Shown: piece by piece, positions 34,374-45,208 of the stretch
Layout of the letters: the number at the start of each line of letters is the position of its first letter
Numbering within the stretch: the stretch's first letter is position 1
From: Sophora flavescens
Lineage: Eukaryota > Streptophyta > Magnoliopsida > Fabales > Fabaceae
NCBI GenBank assembly: GCA_030762895.1
Contig: CM061065.1
Coordinates: forward strand, 71,718,200-71,782,199
DNA length: 64,000 nucleotides
Direction: 5' to 3'
The notes under the pieces: model-generated
Told to the model about the DNA's origin: nothing
The model's input: only the letters and a program-made list of their open reading frames with translations
Database searches by the model: none
Made by a program: the position numbers and the translations under genes

Positions 34374-36553
34374 CATCCATCCTAATGAAAATCCGTCTTT
34401 GGTTATGGTTTCCCCAATTCTTGAAGGTCCAAATTATCATAGCTGGGCTCGTGACATGTCTATGGCTCTTGGAATGAAGAACAAGTTTGTTTTTGTCGAT
34501 GGCTCCGTTAAGAAATCTGCAACCACTGACCCTACTTTTGCATCTTGGAAGCGATGCAACACTCTTGTATATTCTTGGTTACACCACTCGATTAAATCAA
34601 AAATTTCAACCAGTGTGCTTTGGATCAATGAAGGTTATGACATTTGGAGTGACCTCAAGAATAGGATCTCTCAAGGTGATCATGTAAGAATCTCCCAACT
34701 TCATCATGATATTGTTTAATTAAAGCAAGCAGATACGTCAGTAACCTCCTGTTACACCAAGCTGAAAATTCTTTGGGATGAGTTATGCAATTTTCGTCCA
34801 CTTCCTCCCCGTGCTTCATCAATTGGCTGCTGCTGTGAGCTCTCTAAAGCTGTTCAGAAATATAGAGAAAATGATTATGTCATGTACTTTCTTAAAGGAC
34901 TTAATGAAAATTTTGCTTATGTCCAAACCCAAATTCTGATGATGGAACCTTTGCCATCTTTTACTCCAGCTTTCTCTATAGTGGTTCAGCAAGAAAGACA
35001 CCTCAATGTTGGTCTCTTTCCTGATCCAACTATTCTTGCAATTCAGTCCAGCCAAGGAGCTCCTCAAGGTTCAGTGCTTGCAATTCAGTCTAACCAAGGA
35101 TCCTCTCAAGGTCGTGGTAGGGGCAAGTTCTTTCCAAACAAGAATAATTCTTCAAGACTTTGCACTTACTGCAACCGTACCAACCACACTTTGGATACAT
35201 GCTGAACAGTTCATTGATTCTGGTTCTAATGATGAATCTCCTCTTTCAAGTCTCACTAAGGAGCAAATCCAAGGTCTTTTGGCTCTCTTACCTCATACTC
35301 CACCTACAGTCACCTCTCAATCTTTAAAGTTGGTCAGTTCACATAATGCAATGACCACATCTTCTAGTCAAGGTAATCTTTCTTGGATCTTGGACTCAGG
35401 TGCCACAGATCACATTACCTCCTCCTTAGATTCTTTTGCTTCTTACAAAGCTATAAAACCAATACCTGTTTCTTTACCTAATGGTCAAAAAACCAATGCA
35501 ACATTCAATGGTACTATCTACATTTTAGCATCTCTTATTCTGTTTGATGAACTCTATAATCCAAATTTTTCCATTAACTTGATCTCTGTCTCAAAACTTA
35601 CCAAATACTTAAATTGTCAGATTACTTTTACTTACAATCTTTGTTGCATACAGGACAAGCAATCCCTGAAGATGATTGGTACTGCTGAGCAGCATGGAGC
35701 ATTATATCCTCTGGTGGTTCCTTCCTCATCAGTAACCGAGTCTGTTTCTGTCTTTTATTGTACAAATAATACATGTACTACCACATCCATTGATGTTTGG
35801 CAGCATAGGTTAGGACATCTCTTAGATAAATGCTATGCTCTTGTACAAAAGCAACATTGTAATATGCCATCTCTTGTACACAAAAACTGTGATGGTTGTC
35901 ATTTTGCTAAACAAAGAAAGAATTATTTTCTCTTAGCACTTTTGTTGCACAATATATCTTTGATATCATTCATTTCGATATTTGGAGTCCTTACTCAACC
36001 CCATCAATGGAAGGTCATAAGTATTTCTTAACAATTGTTGATGATAAATCTCGTTTTACATGGATTAAACAAATGAAATCAAAAGTTGAAATAAGATAGC
36101 ACATTATGCACTTTATCACTCTAATTCACACTCGGCTCAATATCTCAATTAAAACCATTCGTTCTGATAATGGTCTTGTTCACCAACTTTCTTGCACTGA
36201 AACACCCCAACAAAATGTGGTGGTTGAAAGAAAACATCAATATATACTCAATGTTGCAAGGTCTCTCATGTTCCAATCCAATCTTCCTATTCAATTTTGG
36301 AACTTTGCGATTCCACAAGTTGTTCACATCATCAATCTTCTGCCCTCCACTAATTTGCAGTCCAAATCCCCTTTCTTCCATCTTTGCAAACAACCTCCTG
36401 ATTTGTCATCACTTAGAGTCTTTGGGTCCTTATGCTATGCTACCACCCTCACAGCACATAGGACAAAATTACAGCCTAGAGCTCGAAAATGTGTCCACCT
36501 TGGTCACACTCCTGGCATCAAAGGTTATCTTCTCCTTGACCTACATACCCGAG
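34374..36553 (+). pseudogene. C1 gag (remainder), protease and integrase
   Basis: Copia gag resumes directly after the G1 duplication (PNYHSWARDMSMAL, IWSDLKNRISQGDHVRISQL). A stop follows at about 34717, then more gag. A CX2CX4HX4C zinc knuckle lies at 35161-35202 (CTYCNRTNHTLDTC). The protease keeps D-S-G (LDSGATDHIT, about 35392-35421). A GAG-pre-integrase segment has WQHRLGH and CDGCHFAKQRK. Integrase carries FDIW (in a shifted frame near 35970), RSDNG (about 36160) and VERKHQ (about 36226), so the D-D-E residues are recognisable. Frameshifts occur near 35205 and 35960. The frame stops at the SL1 insertion, inside the integrase C-terminal region. The polyprotein would cut, copy and insert the element; this copy is dead. 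Confidence 0.82.
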
Positions 36554-37978
36554 TAAAATAGCACAAAACAACACTAGAAGGGGGTTGAATAGTGTTTTCG
36601 CAAATCAGAGTTTTTCAAGCACAAAACACAACTCAGTGGGGATAAGACGCTTAGATACAGACGTCATTTTCAGCAAGCTGAATATCAACTATTAACACTC
36701 ACCAGTTAGTTAACATGTTAGATAAAGAAACTCAATAATAAAGTAAAGAGCTAGGGAAAGAAAGTACTCAGATTTATCCCGGTTCACCCACAACCTTTGG
36801 GCTACATCTAGTCATTGGCTTCACCAAGTTTTAGCAATATAACTGAACAAGGTTACAGACGAATATTATTTGCACACATAGCATCTCCAAGCTCAACACA
36901 AGTATTATTTGCACACCTAGCCTCTTCAGGCTCAACAAGTATTCTTGAAACAAGCATCTTCAGGCTTAGAGAGATTTGGGAGTTGTTTGAAGCACAACTT
37001 CAGGTTTACAATAGCAATTCAACCAATTTTGCACTTCAGTAAATGAATGTAGACTTGAGATCTGGTGAGTTGCAGATGAGTTCTTCTCTAAATGATTTGT
37101 AGTATGAGAGAAGATGGTGAGTGTGATGATAGCTTTCAGCTATTTGAAGTATCGATATGAATACTATTCTTTTGAATAAGATTTCTTTCACAATATGTTG
37201 AGTATTGTGGTTCTTTTTAGTTGTTCAACTTCTTTCTCAAAATCTCATCATTGTATCTTCAGGTCTTCAACACTTTCAATTTATACAAGAGCACACGAGA
37301 TCCGTTGAGATATAATCAGTGGTCTTCGTTATTTATCCTTTGGATAATAGCAGTTCTGACTTGATAATAAATGCAGAAGAACGTTGGAAATCCTTTGGTT
37401 GACCACAAAGCATAGCAGATATTCTTTCTTCGCCTTAGGCATCGTTTCTTTCCTTATTTGTGCAACACTTAGAAAAGTTCAGGAAAAGTAGCTTTTCTTT
37501 CTATTGAATATGTGATATTTCTTCATCATAGCCATTTGTCTTTTCTTCTTTCTTCTGATCTCGATAAAAGACAAGAAATAGATTATTGTACTTCTTTTTA
37601 GTTGATTAATCCTTTCTTCAGTCAACCACTTTTCATCAATATTTTCTTCATAAAGTATTTCCTTCATTTAAGTGTTGCTTTATACAAAATGATAAATTGA
37701 AGCTCCATAAACTAATTCTTCATGTCTTTAAAGCTTAGATATGAAAACCTTGAACATCCTTCAGGTTCGTCGAGTATTTCTGACAAGAATGAGGTTCCTG
37801 ATTCTGACAGAGGTTCAGAAACATCTTGATTTACTCAGAAGCTTCTTCAAATAATTCATTAAATAAGAATTAGTCTATAATCAAGATCTATCTACTTTCA
37901 ACTTTCTTCAGAAGACTTGTTTGAAATCTTTTGATGCTTCGAGGAGCACTTGATCAATGTATAGTTTCTTGATACTTC

Positions 37979-39614
37979 TGTTGGCCGTGGCAACTATCAC
38001 CCAAGAAGGGGGGGTGGGGGGAATTGGGTTTTAAGTAAAAATGAATTCTTTTTCAATAAATCGAAAAACCCTTTATAATATAAAACATAATTTGCAGCGG
38101 ATATTAAATTCTTTTCAAATTAAGCTCTTTAGAAAATAAATCGTTTGAAATTAAAGCACGATAATTAAAATACGGATATATAAAGAGGATAGGGAAAGAA
38201 GATGAACACCACAATATATCCTAGTTTGGCCACAGACTACCCATGTGGCCTACGTCCAGTCCCCAAGGCAATACCACCAAAGGTTTTCAATCAGCTCTAG
38301 TTTTTAAACAGGATCAACTAGAACCTTTACAAAACAGAGAACCCTTAACACAAATCTCAGGACGTACTATCCCTTGTGTAAGAGCTTCAAACACTAGCTT
38401 TTAAACAGGCTAAACTAGAACCTTTACAAATCAGAGCACCCTTAACACAAATCACAAGACATACGATCCCTTGTGTAAGACCTCAAAATATCCCAATAGA
38501 TATACCCTCTCTTGTTTGGTAACCAAAAAGGTGGTTTGAGTCAATCCGACTTTTACCAACAAAATGCACTCTTAGTAGTGCTGATTAAAACAAATTGAAG
38601 GGCAAGATACAACAACACCATGTAAAGCTCTCTCAATATAATATGATCAAAGTGTATAAGTGAGAGTGATAAGAGAAAATGACAATGATAGAGTTTTAGC
38701 ACAGTTAGAAAATGGGGAAATTAACTCTTTGTTTTCAGCCTAAGTTTCCTTTATATAGAAGAAGTGACTAGCTCCAGGAAATTAGGTCAAGCCCATTTTA
38801 AAACACTTTTTCGCGTAGTAATCGATTATTTAGAAACCATAATTGATTATTTTAACTCATTTTAAAAGACGCATCTTTAAACAGTCAGTGCATAATCGAT
38901 TAGGATAATCGATTACTTGTTCTCTGTGTAAAACCATTTGACTATTAAAAAAGCATAATCGATTATACTAATCGATTATGTATTCTATGTCTTGCATTTC
39001 AAAAAGCCATATCGATTTTTAAAACATCATAATCGGTTATATAATTTCGAATTCAAACTTAACGGCTAGAGATAATTAATACTCATTTAAACACATTAAT
39101 AGCCATTTAAGTTGATTTATAAAACGTGTTCAGAATGGCATAATCGGTTACCATTATCGATTATTACATTTCAAATTCAAATTTCGAAAACATAACAGCT
39201 CTTTATTTAATGACTCATTAAAGTATGTTTACGAGCTTGATAATTGATTATACTAATCGATTATTCCTTGAATTAAATTTGAATTTGAAAAACTTAGAGG
39301 CTGAAATTGATTACTCATTTAAGTTTATTTAAAAGCTATTTAAGTTTTACTTTGAAAGCTCATTTAAAGTGTGTGTGACCAGTTTTAGTTATGAGAGCTT
39401 TACTTACCATTTACATCATTTTCTAGAACAAGCAATACAAATACTAAAATTTCCCTTTAACCCATCTTGATTGCTTGCAAGTCCTTTTGCCGATTTTTGC
39501 AATTAAGTCCTTCTGACTTCCCCTTTTGTCAATCATCAAGGCTTAGAGAAATCTTGCTCTTCTCCAGTTGTCAATCATCAAAACATATTAATCTTGTCAA
39601 GGCATATATTCACA
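37979..39614 (-). mobile_element. SL2: copia-type solo LTR nested in SL1
   Basis: The insertion begins TGTTGGCCGTGGC and ends TATTCACA in plus orientation, flanked by the exact 5-bp duplication ACTTC (37974-37978 and 39615-39619), 1,636 bp. On the minus strand it starts TGTGAATATATGCC and ends CACGGCCAACA, with a C-rich CCCCACCCCCCC stretch before the end, as in SIRE-type LTRs. A TATA-like ctatataaagg lies on the minus strand near 38750. No coding region. Confidence 0.85.
38815..39270. repeat. Clustered AATCGATTA palindromes in SL2
   Basis: Six exact copies of AATCGATTA and several one-base variants (AATTGATTA, AATCGGTTA, TATCGATTA) occur in about 450 bases, often in close pairs. The core AATCGATT is an 8-bp palindrome. 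Confidence 0.85.
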
Positions 39615-40141
39615 ACTTCTTCATCATTTGAGTACTGACAAGTGCATGTAAGAGAGATCTTTGAGTGGATAATTCTTTGACACAGTCTTCTTACTAACTT
39701 CAGATTGATTTGATGATAATTTGTCTTCATCTTTCATTCCTGTAGATGCTGGATAAGGAATGATATTTGGCTTTCTTTCTTTGAACTGCATAGAACTGAG
39801 TCTTCTTACTTCTGACTACTTAGAACTTTGAAGACAAAGAGTCTGAGATATGATATTGGCCTAGTTTTAGCTTGAGTCAATCTTCAGACACATTACTTCT
39901 TGTTATGCCTTGATGTCACACGCATGTGCTAACACTTTGATCCTTTAGTATTCTTTAGTTGAATTGACATGTTAAGATAATGCTCTTTTTCTACACAACT
40001 CAAATGGATGATTAGCAATATTCACATAATTAATATAAAATCATTTACTTAATGTTTAGGTTCATTAAAACACACACGGGTTATCCAAAGTATGAGTCAG
40101 ACGCATGACAGAGTCAAAACACTTTGTGACTTAACACCGAG

Positions 40142-40468
40142 AGCTATTCCATTCTAGACACATTTCCTTCTATGAAAACAAATTTCCATTTGTTGATTCT
40201 AAAAATTACTCTCAAACTTCCTAACTCAATTTCCCTTCCATTCTTCTACCTTCCAAACCTATCATCATTGATCTGCAGCTTGACAATTTGCAGCCTGATT
40301 ATGTTATTACTCCATCTCAGAACACCAATTCTCTTCCACCTCAAAACACCACTTCTCTTCCACCTCAAAACATCACTTCTCCTCATATTCCTGATTAGAC
40401 CATTTCTGATCAGATGATTCCTTCCAATCCTACTCCCAGGCGATCCCGATCTCGGTTGAAGTGAGATC
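40142..40468 (+). pseudogene. C1 pol, segment after the integrase core
   Basis: The frame interrupted by SL1 resumes at the duplication (HSRHISFYENKFPF, the typical region after copia integrase). A linker with repeated SLPPQNTTSLPPQN follows, then a basic SRSRLK end and a stop. An in-frame stop is also present near 40230. Reverse transcriptase should follow but is absent. Confidence 0.7.
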
Positions 40469-41174
40469 AACGGGGAAACACGTAATCACGTAGGATAGGA
40501 TGAGTTTTTCGTTCAAAAAGAAATACCCATTTAATCTCTTCTTATCCATTTGAGAGACCAATTCGATAAGAGTGAGACGTTTCAAATTGTTCTTCGAGTC
40601 ATCTCTCCCTAAAAGCCAAAAGCCCAAAACCTTCTCCAGTTCTGTTGTATTCCTGTGCAAGGGACCAAGTGTGCATGCTTGCTAGTTGCTGCAACTCGAT
40701 CTGTAAGTCACGATAAGACGTCATATACTTGTATTTTATCAACCTTAGTCACTAGTGAGTCTTGTCATCTTGTGATTGTTACCGACTCGGAGAGTCCAGT
40801 CGGTGGGTTATATTGCGAAACAATGCTGTTTTGTCTTTTAGTTAAAAGAATCATAGGTTATATTAATCAAGTAGTCTTATTTGCAGATCATGTGACATTT
40901 GACATGCTAGTTTTCTTCCTTTAAAAAATTTATCTTCGCATTATTTTTTGTTCTTAATTTGGTCAATGTTTTATTACTGTTTGGTTTAAACCTCTTTGTT
41001 GGTTTTTTTAATCTTTATTTCAGCTCTCTATTCCATGAATTAGGGCTATAGCAAGTGTGGGTGTATGTTATTTTATACGAACGAATATATATATATATAA
41101 ATAACTTTTGGTAAGATCTTGCGTGTCGTGTTACGATCTCATGGTTTACGTATTTTACTTCCTCTCCCGATTTT
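40469..41174 (+). other. Unidentified segment replacing C1 reverse transcriptase
   Basis: About 700 bases between the integrase linker and the RNase H tail show no similarity to reverse transcriptase in any frame I read. A short open frame (40655-40924) looks like no family I know. No LTR or TIR ends and no target duplication are apparent. It may be captured host sequence or filler from a deletion repair. Confidence 0.5.
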
Positions 41175-41424
41175 ATGTAAGATCTTGATTTTGACAACAT
41201 TGACGACACCATTCAGCTATCCAAATTGCTCAGAGTACCACATTTCACAAAAGAATCAAACATATAGAGCTGGATTGTCATCTCATTCGTGAAAAGGTTT
41301 TACTACCTATACCCTCTGGTGCTCAGTTAGCAGATGTTCACACTAAAGCCATTCATCCTACAGTGTTCAATTCATTGGTTTCCAAGCTGAACATACTAGA
41401 CATTCATAGTCCAGCTTGCGGGGG
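41175..41424 (+). pseudogene. C1 RNase H tail and polypurine tract
   Basis: The C-terminal end of a copia RNase H is visible in shifted frames (HIELDCHLIREKVLLPIPSG, then QLADVHTKAIHP, then the usual closing DIHSPACGG). A G-rich tract (GCGGGGG, 41418-41424) directly precedes the 3' LTR and would prime plus-strand synthesis. The upstream RNase H catalytic part is lost. Confidence 0.75.
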
Positions 41425-41640
41425 TGTCAGATTTAGTGCCCGGTAAAACTTTATTAATGTATCAACAATTATTTAACTCATACTGAGTCAGTTAGAGAGT
41501 AGTTCAAATGTTAGTTAGATTGTTAGTTATTTTCGATTATTTTGTTACAAGCTCTTGCTTGCTAGCTTTACATTGTTGTGTTTAAATACAATTCATTGAT
41601 CGATGAAAGAATTGAGTTTCTTCTTTCCATAATCATAACA
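41425..41640 (+). repeat. C1 3' LTR
   Basis: TGTCAGATTTAG to CATAATCATAACA, 216 bp, with the same internal order as 3144-3368. The 5' LTR has a short extra stretch (tagtgcgtagt region) and several substitutions, fitting an old insertion. Confidence 0.87.
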
Positions 41641-43050
41641 AGAAAAAGAAGAAAAGAATTAACCAGAATTTGTTGCATTTTATTCTCTGTTTTCTTCATA
41701 TTGGAGCTTGTTCCTTCTCTTTAGGAACACATTACTTCTTGCCCCTGTATCATATATTCTCTTACGGTGAGTGGTGGTTGAAAGCCAATTAATGTTTGTT
41801 GTCATATTTATCTAACTAGAAATATTACATGGCTTGGATATGTAAATGTTTGATGTAAACGGATTAGAGTACTTTGGATAATAAAAAAATCATGATTTGT
41901 TAAGGGTGCACACAAATTAGATCCTGATATTTCTAATGGTAGTTTAGGAAGGCACAAAAAAGACTAGTAGTTCATCAAGTTTTCATAATGCTAAGTAGCA
42001 ATTGTTAACTCCAAAATCTTGAAAGTCTTTTATATGCCTTAATCTTTTATTATTTGTATAGTTTAGACGGTTAACAAACTCATTTCTTCGAGGATTCTTT
42101 ATTGGGTCTTGCATCAGAAAACTCGTGTTTATGCTCAATAAACTATACACTTGATCTAATGGAGTTATAAATTATCTGAATTGTTCAAGCTATTTATTGA
42201 AGTGTGTTAAGATTCGACATATCACATCTGAAATTGAACACTTAACTTCAATCAAAATTATGCTCAATTGTTTGCTAAAAGAGCAACGCTCAGAAAGTTA
42301 TTTTCATGGAAGCGTAATTTAAAAACCGATAGTCAAATATCAAGAGCTAGGGCTGCTCAACAGTCAAGTTCGGAACCAAAAAATCTAAAATCCATGAAAA
42401 CTAAAGAAAGTAAAATGTGGCCATCTATGTCTGTTTGGACCAATAGTTTGGTCGGATGACAAGTTAGGTCGGGTAGCGGGTGGATTGTTACGAGTCGGAG
42501 GAAGGTTCATCAAGCTCCAACACAAAGTCATTCTCCTCCTCAAGCAGCCATCACTATGAGCAAGGATGATCTCTTCTTACTTGGGTTATCGTCTTGCTGC
42601 TGCTCCAAGCTAGAACCTGAAGACCACTACATTAAATTCGGGATTCAATAACATTTAATTTTCCCTTTTTATTGCGCTTTCGAGAATTATCCATCTCGGT
42701 ACTATTAAAAGAGGTAAGCAACGATAACATTTATGAATCACTATTAAAGCATCATCTTTAATAGCACTTCTTTAAAGAAGCGCTATATTTTCCCCATTTT
42801 AAAAAAAAAAAACACAATTTCCTATATCCAGTTCAAAAACACGTGGATTAAAAAAGAAATACAAAGTAAGAAAATAATATTCAACAAATAACATATTCAA
42901 ATCTTTGAGCATAACTGCGATTTGAAAACTAAAAATGAAAGAATTCATACTTAGCTTATTCAAACGGATGCATAAAAATGGGGGGAAAATCGTGATATTC
43001 CTTCTTAGAAATATTCCCATATTTTGTGTATATGCTGGATTTGTAAACTA
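41641..43050. other. Spacer, unassigned
   Basis: Nothing firm is recognised. A basic 63-residue open frame (42268-42459) resembles no family I can name; it could be an exon fragment. At 42761-42784 an almost perfect 24-bp dyad (TAGCACTTCTTT then AAAGAAGCGCTA) resembles the subterminal hairpins of some legume DNA transposons, but no ends can be placed. Confidence 0.4.
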
Positions 43051-43166
43051 AATAAATTTCATCAAGGCATGGTCAACTATTCAGTGTAGTAGGAAATGTC
43101 AAGGCGGTTAGACACCGATTCGACATCAAAGACATTATCCAAACAACAGGGTGTTCCCAAGAAGGA

Positions 43167-44357
43167 ATGGGAATGTCAGATGATTGGGAAAATTTTGAAG
43201 AGAAGGGAGAAGTAAACTTGACTCTCTTCGATGACAAAGACTATGACAGTAAGTTCACTCGTGACCTTCTTCCTAAGGCAAGGTTTCTGCATGTTATCTT
43301 GACTAGATGCGTGACCCCTAGAGAAGGTTCTCTAAAAATAGTGTCTAAGGCTGACAAGTACGTTTTGTTTGGGCTTCTGAATTTCAGAAAGGTTGACATA
43401 AATGACTTGATCTTTAATCATATGCTTAAGGTAGCAACTGTGAGCAAAACTTGTTATCCTTATGGTATGCTTTTGACAAGATTAATTAGAAGCAAAGGAA
43501 TTGTTCTAGACTGTGAAGCTACTGATATAAGACCTGTCATTTTTGTGAAAACCCTTTTTGATCTTGGTATAAAAACCGAATCTGGAGATAACTTTGTTAT
43601 TCCTGAAACCCTCTCTGTTGAAGCTGTAGTTGTTCCTGAAATAGTCTCGGATGACTCTGATGATGATAAACCTTTAAGTTTCGTGTTGAGTAAGAAAAGG
43701 AAGACTGTGTCTACCCCTGAGGATAGTAGAAAAAGAAAATTTGTTTTTGTGCCTGAAGTTAGTGTGAAGAGGAGGAGAACTAAGAAAAATAATCCTGAAA
43801 AGACAACTGATTCTGCAATCAAATTTGTACCTCGGCTTAAAGCGGGTGTATCACAATGTTTTAATAAGAAGAAAAGGATGATAAGGAAAAGGAAAGGTGG
43901 GAAATTGGAAAGGGAAGATGGTAGGATCAATGGGGGAATAAGGATCAGTGAACCAACTAGTGAAGGAACTATTGTAAGAAGATTGCATATGCTGGAAGAG
44001 CAAGAACAAGAAGAAGAAGTACAACAAGATGAAGTGGAAGTCATTGACTTAGATGAGGATGAAGAATCTGAACAAAGAAGGATTGCTGAATTTGACCGAA
44101 ATTGGGAGAAATATAAGAATGATTGGTGCATGAGATATAGACCTTCTCAAGATACTTCACCAAAACTTGTGAAAACAACTGGTGAACTATCTGAAAGAGA
44201 TTTGGAAGCCCTTCAAGCCTTAAAGAAACCTGTCAAGGCTAGAAAATTCATTGCAAATGACACTCATGTCCCTATTCCTAGATTTATGATTGAAGATGGA
44301 CAAAGGAAGGACATTCTGAGAAAAATCAAGAAGAAAAAAGCCGCTCCAATAATATAG
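43167..44357 (+). CDS. Putative plant transposon protein (Transposase_32-like N-terminus), 396 aa
   Basis: Residues about 15-115 resemble the 'putative plant transposon protein' domain common in legume retroelement-associated ORFs, especially the PYGMLLTRLIRSKGI motif near residue 97. The rest is low-complexity and charged: acidic DDSDDDK, several basic KRKxxRKRK tracts (possible nuclear localisation), a Glu/Gln-rich EEQEQEEEVQQDEVEVIDLDEDEES block predicted to be coiled or disordered, and a Lys-rich C-terminus. The frame is open upstream to about 43055, so the true start could be earlier. A competing short frame from 43098 (MSRRLDTDSTSK) overlaps. The function of this domain is not known. 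Similar sequence continues past the stop (44380-45194), so this is probably the intact N-terminal part of a longer retroelement ORF. Confidence 0.6.
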   Translation: MGMSDDWENFEEKGEVNLTLFDDKDYDSKFTRDLLPKARFLHVILTRCVTPREGSLKIVSKADKYVLFGLLNFRKVDINDLIFNHMLKVATVSKTCYPYGMLLTRLIRSKGIVLDCEATDIRPVIFVKTLFDLGIKTESGDNFVIPETLSVEAVVVPEIVSDDSDDDKPLSFVLSKKRKTVSTPEDSRKRKFVFVPEVSVKRRRTKKNNPEKTTDSAIKFVPRLKAGVSQCFNKKKRMIRKRKGGKLEREDGRINGGIRISEPTSEGTIVRRLHMLEEQEQEEEVQQDEVEVIDLDEDEESEQRRIAEFDRNWEKYKNDWCMRYRPSQDTSPKLVKTTGELSERDLEALQALKKPVKARKFIANDTHVPIPRFMIEDGQRKDILRKIKKKKAAPII

Positions 44358-45194
44358 TTGTCCTGTTAGAGGATGAGAAAGGTCAGATGGATGCTGAGTC
44401 ATCAGGGTCAGGATTAACAGCATATTATAAGTGGAAGACCCCCACTGTAGCTGGAAGGATTGGTTTTGTTGCTCTTCAACACTTTGGATATGTTGGACCC
44501 TCTCTGCCTCTAACCTTTTCACGGAAGCTATTTGTTTCTGATTGTATCTGAAAGAAAAGTGTCTTTGTTTTAAAACACTTTCTACTTTGTCATTGCTGGT
44601 CCCATAAATTTTATCAATTGGCTCAAGGATTCTATTATGTATGAAGATGATGAGGAAGCTCTGCCTACACCAAGAAGTACTGAAAGCATGTTCTATATTG
44701 TGAGAACTCCATTTTTAGTTGAAAGGCTCGGTTTGTGGTGCAGAACCCCTTCTATTGAAAACCCCATTTATGTAAGCTTACCTCTCATAAGTTAGTTCCC
44801 TTATCTGTCCTATCTGCATTTTTCAATATGCTCTCTGATAAACTCTTCTGAAACTCCTATACTATAAGCTTTGTCTTCTGAGGTTCTTACCCCAACTCCT
44901 TTATCATAAATCCCTTCAAATGCTTTACTTCTGCCATGGTATGACAATTACCATGAGGCAATGTAATCAATTGATGATTCTAAAGCCCCTCCTTCTCCTG
45001 ATGCTACGATGAAACCCATGGAAATAGAGATTCCTCAAGTAGCTCCTCAAGTAGATCGGCAAGTAGAACTAGAAGCTGAACAAAACCTTCCAGTGGTCAA
45101 TGACCCTATTGTAAGAGCTGAACTTCAAGGAATCCGTTAGGAGATGAGACAAGTTGTGACATTTCTTCACCAACTTCTTGAGAAAATGGATTAA
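44358..45194 (+). pseudogene. Continuation of the transposon-protein ORF (decayed)
   Basis: Broken frames after 44357 read as one protein: SGLTAYYKWKTPTVAGRIGF and VALQHFGYVGPSLPL (44400-44510), a poor stretch, then WLKDSIMYEDDEEALPTPRS and VERLGLWCRTP (44620-44760). A Pro/Val-rich segment follows (PQVAPQVDRQVELEAEQN, 45010-45080), then a TAG at about 45138 and a final frame ending EKMD with TAA at 45192-45194. Ten or so bases later the sequence is C2 integrase/pol. Confidence 0.55.
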
Positions 45195-45208
45195 CTAATC
45201 TTTCGAAG

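Larger units (their letters stand above)
36554..40136 (-). mobile_element. SL1: copia-type solo LTR (itself split by SL2)
   Basis: The insertion is flanked by the exact 5-bp duplication CCGAG (36549-36553 and 40137-40141). On the minus strand it starts TGTTAAGTCAC and ends TTCTAGTGTTGTTTTGTGC followed by TATTTTA, where a CA terminus is expected (CA changed to TA). After removing SL2 about 1.94 kb remains, with no coding region. The CCCCCTTCT-type end is common to SIRE-like copia LTRs. A 5' part repeats GAAGCTTCT-like words without a clear array. Confidence 0.82.
3144..41640 (+). mobile_element. C1: old Ty1/copia retrotransposon, split by nested insertions
   Basis: Two matching short LTRs bound this element: 3144-3368 (plus two bases at 7835-7836) and 41425-41640. 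Both start TGTCWGATTTA and end ...CATAATCATAACA. A primer binding site follows the 5' LTR, gag starts at 7949, gag-protease-integrase continues at 34374-36553, pol resumes at 40142, and the RNase H tail with a G-rich polypurine tract precedes the 3' LTR. The gaps are four nested insertions (S1, the G1 nest, SL1, SL2), most with clean target duplications. The flanking 5-mers (aaaag at 3139-3143 and agaaa at 41641-41645) do not match exactly, so the outer duplication has decayed or the ends were rearranged. Part of the reverse transcriptase region is missing. The element is the oldest layer and cannot be active. Confidence 0.88.

Noticed and set aside
3139..41645. Clean target duplication for C1
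   Set aside because: AAAAG and AGAAA agree at only three of five positions, so no duplication is claimed for the outer element.
42268..42459. Basic 63-residue open frame
   Set aside because: No recognisable domain, splice context or promoter; kept only as a remark on the spacer.
43460..44131. 223-codon minus-strand open frame opposite the 396-codon ORF
   Set aside because: Its Ser/Leu-rich composition is the shadow of the Glu/Asp/Lys-rich coding strand; the plus-strand frame has the recognisable domain.
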